Source of the DNA: Nymphaea colorata
Taxonomy: Eukaryota; Streptophyta; Magnoliopsida; Nymphaeales; Nymphaeaceae
Assembly: GCF_008831285.2 (NCBI RefSeq)
Contig: NC_045145.1
Span: forward strand, 22,400,040-22,464,039
DNA length: 64,000 nucleotides
Direction of reading: 5' to 3'
A program made the translations under genes and the position numbers. A model generated the notes under the pieces. The model searched no databases. It was not told where the DNA came from and worked only from the letters and a program-made list of their open reading frames with translations. The stretch's first letter is position 1, and each line of letters opens with the position of its first letter. Positions 60,086 to 64,000 of this stretch are shown one piece after another.

Positions 60086-60760
60086 CAAGATACAGTTCTC
60101 CTTGTTCATGTTGTTATGCATTTCTCCTCACCATTTTTGTGTTTTCACTTTTCAGTATGACGGCTATTTCAAACCTGAAAGTGACAAAAGCTAGTATAGG
60201 TCATCAAAATTTCATGTTAGATAGGAAAGCTAACAAAGGAAATTATGGCTAGATGTATATTAATATAAAAAATGGATATTCACTTAGTAGTGATATAGGT
60301 CTCATAGCCATATTGAAAATGGTCGGTCTCCTTTTCTTAAGTGCAAATGTAAAACACTTCACATACACGTAGATATAGATATTGGTATGTACTTTTAGGT
60401 GTTTAACTTATCCACTTCAGCCTTCTACTTTATCTAAATTGATGGTTAGTAGAAACAAAAGGAGAAAAAAATTAAAAATGCTCTATTTCCCTTTTGTAAG
60501 TGTGAATGCAAAACAGATAAAGGTTACATAAATACAGAAATTGGTATGTACCTTTAGGTTGCAAACTTGTAAGAAACCTTTTTAGCCTTCTATTTTTTTT
60601 TTGAACTGATGGTTAATAGAAACAGAAAAGTACAAAGTCGTGAATTAATATTAGAAAAAAAAATGCTCCATTTAAAGATTGGGCATCTACACTAGAAAGG
60701 AGAACATCAATGTTGAAGATGATTGTGCATGTCAAGGGTTCATCACTAAATGTGCTGATG
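60086..60760. other. Intergenic, no gene recognised
   Basis: AT-rich; 60330-60430 and 60480-60600 are similar to each other ('gcaaatgtaaaacacttcacatacacgtagatatag' against 'gaatgcaaaacagataaaggttacataaatacag', both followed by 'attggtatgtac'), a diverged local duplication. Confidence 0.4.
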
Positions 60761-61120
60761 TAACGCCCAAGTTTAACTAGGTAATGCGTTATTATTAGGG
60801 AGTGGTGATTTTTATATTTCGTTTTCAAACTCCCCTCGCTAATCAGAACCGACACAGCAGCAATCACCAAAATGCTCATCTTACTTTTCACTCAACTCTT
60901 TCAAATTTAAAATTGGTCCTCCCCCTTTTCAGTTAGCACAATTTTAAATTTGAAAGGGGGAGGCCCAATTTTAAATTTGAAAGGGTTGAGTGAAAAGAAA
61001 GATGAGAGTTTTGGTGATTGCTGCTGTATCGGTTCTGATTAGCGAGGGGAGTTTGAAAACGAAATATAAAAATCACCACTCCCTAATAATAACGCATTCC
61101 CTAGTTTAACTTGGACAGTT
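60761..61120. mobile_element. Second foldback element, about 0.36 kb
   Basis: Left arm 60761-60928 and right arm 60953-61120 are inverted copies ('aagtttaactag', 'ttattattagggagtggtga', 'cgttttcaaactcccctcgctaatcagaaccga' against their complements) around a loop of 24 bases. The loop contains another copy of 'caattttaaatttg' from the arm. No coding sequence. It is a MITE-like or foldback element unrelated in sequence to the one at 15346-16266. Confidence 0.85.
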
Positions 61121-61124
61121 AAGC

Positions 61125-61310
61125 CTGAGCACTGGGCCGGACCGCCGCGGGGTACCCGGTACCTGGCCCGACTTGGACCTGGGCCCAGGCTTTAAAAAAT
61201 TGCTTAACGGGCTCATCTTATCGGGATCGGCCCGGCTCGATAGTTAACGGGTTGAGCTCGGGCTTGAGGGCTTGAGAATGTGATTGTCGGGGGCCCGAGA
61301 AGCCTGACAA
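61125..61310. repeat. GGCCCG-rich repeat without AT core
   Basis: GC-rich 'gggccggaccg', 'gtacccggtacctggcccga' and 'gggatcggcccggctcga' words directly abut the second foldback. Confidence 0.5.
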
Positions 61311-61341
61311 AAACCAAGGATGACCGTTCACCTTCGCAAAT

Positions 61342-63284
61342 ATGGAATTACGGTTATTTCACCGATTTTTTTACCAATTTTATGGGGCGGATATAAGTAA
61401 AAAAAATTTCCATTTAGGCCTCACTTTTGTTCATAATCTTAACGTTTTAAATTTTTTCCATAACAGTCAGCAGGGGACTTTACATTGCCAAGGTTCCCAC
61501 AATGTCTAAGAAAATAACAAATAAGGCCTCTTCTTTTATGTAAATTAAAATATGACGACCAGATTACAATTTACAAGTGTATTCCTTGCGGCAGGTGTTC
61601 ATTTCCCTCACGATTATATTGAAGAAAAGCTACTACTGAAGTATGGATTGTATTCATTTCCTTGATGATTACATTTCAAATCTGATTGCCAATCAGATTC
61701 GACTTGAGTATTTGACACATGAATACGTGATCGATACCGAATGAAAAAATTATTTCAGAATGTCTGATCTTAAGTTAGTCGGTTGTAGATTTGGTTTTAT
61801 AGGATATGATCCAGATCCAAATTCAGTTACAGAATCATTTGATTAGGTTGAAACCATTCAAATCTGGATCCGAACCAAATACCAAGTGTTTACACCCCTA
61901 TACTCAAGCTTCTAGTTGCTTGCATTGCATGTGTCTTTGGACTTTGACATCCAAAAAGGCCAACATGCCTAAGCCATTTTTTTGTTTTCAGTTAGATTTT
62001 TTTTTTGGTGAAAATCTTAAACACAAAGCTATTTCTAATCTACTCGCATATTTAACGTGTCACCACATTCTTTTACTTATAAAAAGTGGCTTTGAAAATA
62101 AATCTCAAGTGTTTCGAAATATGAATATTCACAAAAGTGAGCGCCCCTACAAAGGAATTACAGGATTAATAACACAATCATTTTATTATCAAACACCCTC
62201 TTTAGAAACGAGTTGTATATATATATAATAAAATGAACCTATGGTATTTTGAATGAAGCTTTATAGTATGCTGAAGCACAAGTGTGTGATAGAGTTTCTT
62301 ACAGATTAGGTTGACAATGAATCTTCATCCTTAAATCCACGCATGTCTAGACGCCTTTCTTAAGAAAGTTCACTTTGTTTTATTATTATTATTATTATTT
62401 TTTTTTACTTTTGTCACTCTAATTGCCTGTTCGAATGGATGGATAAAATGTGCCTCAAAAGTACAACTTGAGACATTCTGTGGGAAATTTTCACCTCTTG
62501 TGTCCAATACCATGGATTTTTCTTTTCAAAGCCTACTTTGTCCGTTTCAATCTACTTAAACAAATGTGCTCGAGCCTTATTGCTGGCAGGTGAGACATGC
62601 CACTTAGAAAAACATATCTTGAACAACAATTCTTTTTTGAATGATTAGCTATGTAATTGATTCTTAGCAGAATGAAAGATATCTTATTGGGCATAAGGCT
62701 TTCAAATTACCCAGCATCTCCTTGTTGATCAATATTTTTATTCTAAGCACATTTTAGAAGCATGTGATAAGAAGAACAATGTGTTTTTGCAACATATGTT
62801 CATAGAGTTATGTCTAAGGTAAACATCCACAATAATACATTATACTAAAATAAAAACATGGTGTTCTGTTGAAAGCCTATTTCAATCTACTTCCAAAACA
62901 TGCATCAACTTTTTTCTCTGCAAGTTGCGTGAGATATATATGTGAATTACATAAGCTTGTCCTGAACAACTTGTCGAATGCATGCAAACGCGCTCCAAAG
63001 TTCTTTGGAGTATATATTAATACCTTACCACAAACAAAATCCTTTACTGCCACCTCCCTTTTTTTTAGCAAGAGAAAGGATCATTTATTTGCATTTTTTG
63101 GATGACAAAGTACAAAAAAACTAAAACTGGCTTTCGACAACTTACAGAGCTTTTAACCTCAATAAAAGTTTAGCAAAGCTTTTCCCTATGCCCTAAAAAA
63201 ATGTTGAATTTATATGCTTTGTCGACACAATTTAAGAATCCATTGATGAAAGATCAGACAGCATGCCGATCTTTCCAGATAACT
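61342..63284. repeat. Block P3, copy 2
   Basis: Direct copy of 16539-19404, lacking the 605 bases found there at 17324-17930 and the 290 bases near 18370-18660. An (ATT)n-like run occurs at 62381-62402. No gene is supported. Confidence 0.8.
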
Positions 63285-63645
63285 TGTGTACATACGATAT
63301 ATGACTACTTAGATATTGGCTAATTTGACTGACTGTAAGATTCAGATTTGAACAGACAAAGCCATATCAGAGTTTCGCTATGCCTAATGCATGCACAGAC
63401 TAGTCTCTTCAGAAACATCCCAAAAAAATGTATCCTGCACTGACTACTTACGCGACTTGAATTTTCTTTTTGAATTCAACCAAATGAAATCATATACCAT
63501 TGAATAAAGTAATCGATAATAAATCTGAACCATTGGATGGCATGAGCAGTTGGCGAGAGATTTAAGTAGCCATACAATATATTCAGCTCCAGTGTCACCG
63601 TTTGCTGTTAAAGAGAAGTAGAGCCCACTAAAATTTTAATTGTTC
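63285..63645. repeat. Block B, copy 5 of 5
   Basis: Landmarks as in the first copy ('tgaattttctttttgaattcaaccaaatgaaatcatata', 'taatcgataataaatctgaaccattggatgg'). The fourth copy is at 58130-58460 inside the third block A. Confidence 0.8.
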
Positions 63646-64000
63646 TTTATCACAGATGATGCTTGGCATGGCCCGGCAGCATCGCCTCCTATCCTGGCCG
63701 CTGCTCGGCCAGGCTCGGCGGTTGTTGGCCATTGCATTTGAAGCCCAGCTTGTCCACGCAGCGGGAAATCCTAGCTTTTCCACTGCTCGGCCAGGTCTCA
63801 ACCATTGGGCCGGTGCTCGGCCAGGCACCGGTGCTCGGCAGTCATGGCCGGCTGCTGACTGTATGATCATGCAGAGAGCTGATGCCTGGCTCCATAACCT
63901 CCCTGTCTTCCTCCTCGGCCGTGGTCAGCCGTCGACCCTCGGCTAACTCAGCCAGCTCTAGGGACATTCCTGTCAGGTGACCTCTCTCCGTTAATCCAAC
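63646..64000. repeat. Block C, copy 3, cut by the window end
   Basis: Matches 20020-20360: 'atgcttggcatggcccggc', 'atcctggccgctg', 'ggccaggtctcaaccattgggcc', 'catggccggctgctgactgtatgat', 'cctccctgtcttcctcctcggcc' and 'gtcaggtgacctctctcc'. It continues to the last base, so the next UPF0496 gene, if present, lies to the right of the window. Confidence 0.8.

Overview
This window looks like nuclear DNA of a flowering plant; I cannot name the species. It is AT-rich, gene-poor and rich in repeats. It contains plant-typical families (UPF0496/DUF677, a CYSTM-type Pro/Tyr-rich protein, a plant D-type cyclin, an F-box protein), GT-AG introns, a solo LTR that looks Copia-like, a LINE reverse-transcriptase remnant, many dinucleotide microsatellites and no bacterial-style operons. 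Only one protein gene is complete and intact, the UPF0496 gene at 22838-23848 (minus). A second, more divergent UPF0496 gene is open for 211 codons but runs off the left edge. Everything else that resembles a gene is broken, partial or uncertain.

Layout. 1-633: divergent UPF0496 gene, C-terminus outside the window. 0.6-7.3 kb: mostly repeats and the 3' flank of the next gene. 7.4-8.4 kb: UPF0496 copy 2, frameshifted near its last third. 11.0-14.2 kb: block A with CYSTM exon 1 and a solo LTR. 14.7-15.2 kb: block E. 15.35-16.27 kb: a near-perfect foldback element. 16.5-19.4 kb: block P3. 19.4-22.8 kb: blocks B, C, D, E and F. 22.8-23.8 kb: intact UPF0496 copy 3. 24-27.8 kb: very AT-rich flank. 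31.2-34.4 kb: second block A with a dead CYSTM copy. 34.1-39.3 kb: second set of blocks B to F, whose UPF0496 gene is missing. 39.3-47.5 kb: unrelated insertions, including a 2-kb head-to-head inverted duplication of a D-type cyclin 5' region. 47.5 and 49.6 kb: two UPF0496 gene fragments. 49.9-53.4 kb: second copy of the AT-rich flank, split by an insertion carrying LINE reverse transcriptase. 53.5-54.7 kb: insertion carrying a frameshifted F-box fragment. 56.8-58.5 kb: third block A without CYSTM. 60.76-61.12 kb: second foldback. 61.3-64 kb: second P3, fifth B and third C block, cut by the window end.

Read this way, most of the window is a decayed array of about three direct copies of a large (roughly 15-25 kb) unit carrying one UPF0496 gene and one CYSTM exon, later pulled apart by nested insertions. 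Because paralogous blocks are present, several insertions can be dated relatively and given an internal empty site. The most unusual structures are the cyclin inverted duplication, which could make a hairpin transcript against D-type cyclins, and the two long foldbacks. All homology statements come from reading and aligning by eye; no database search was run.
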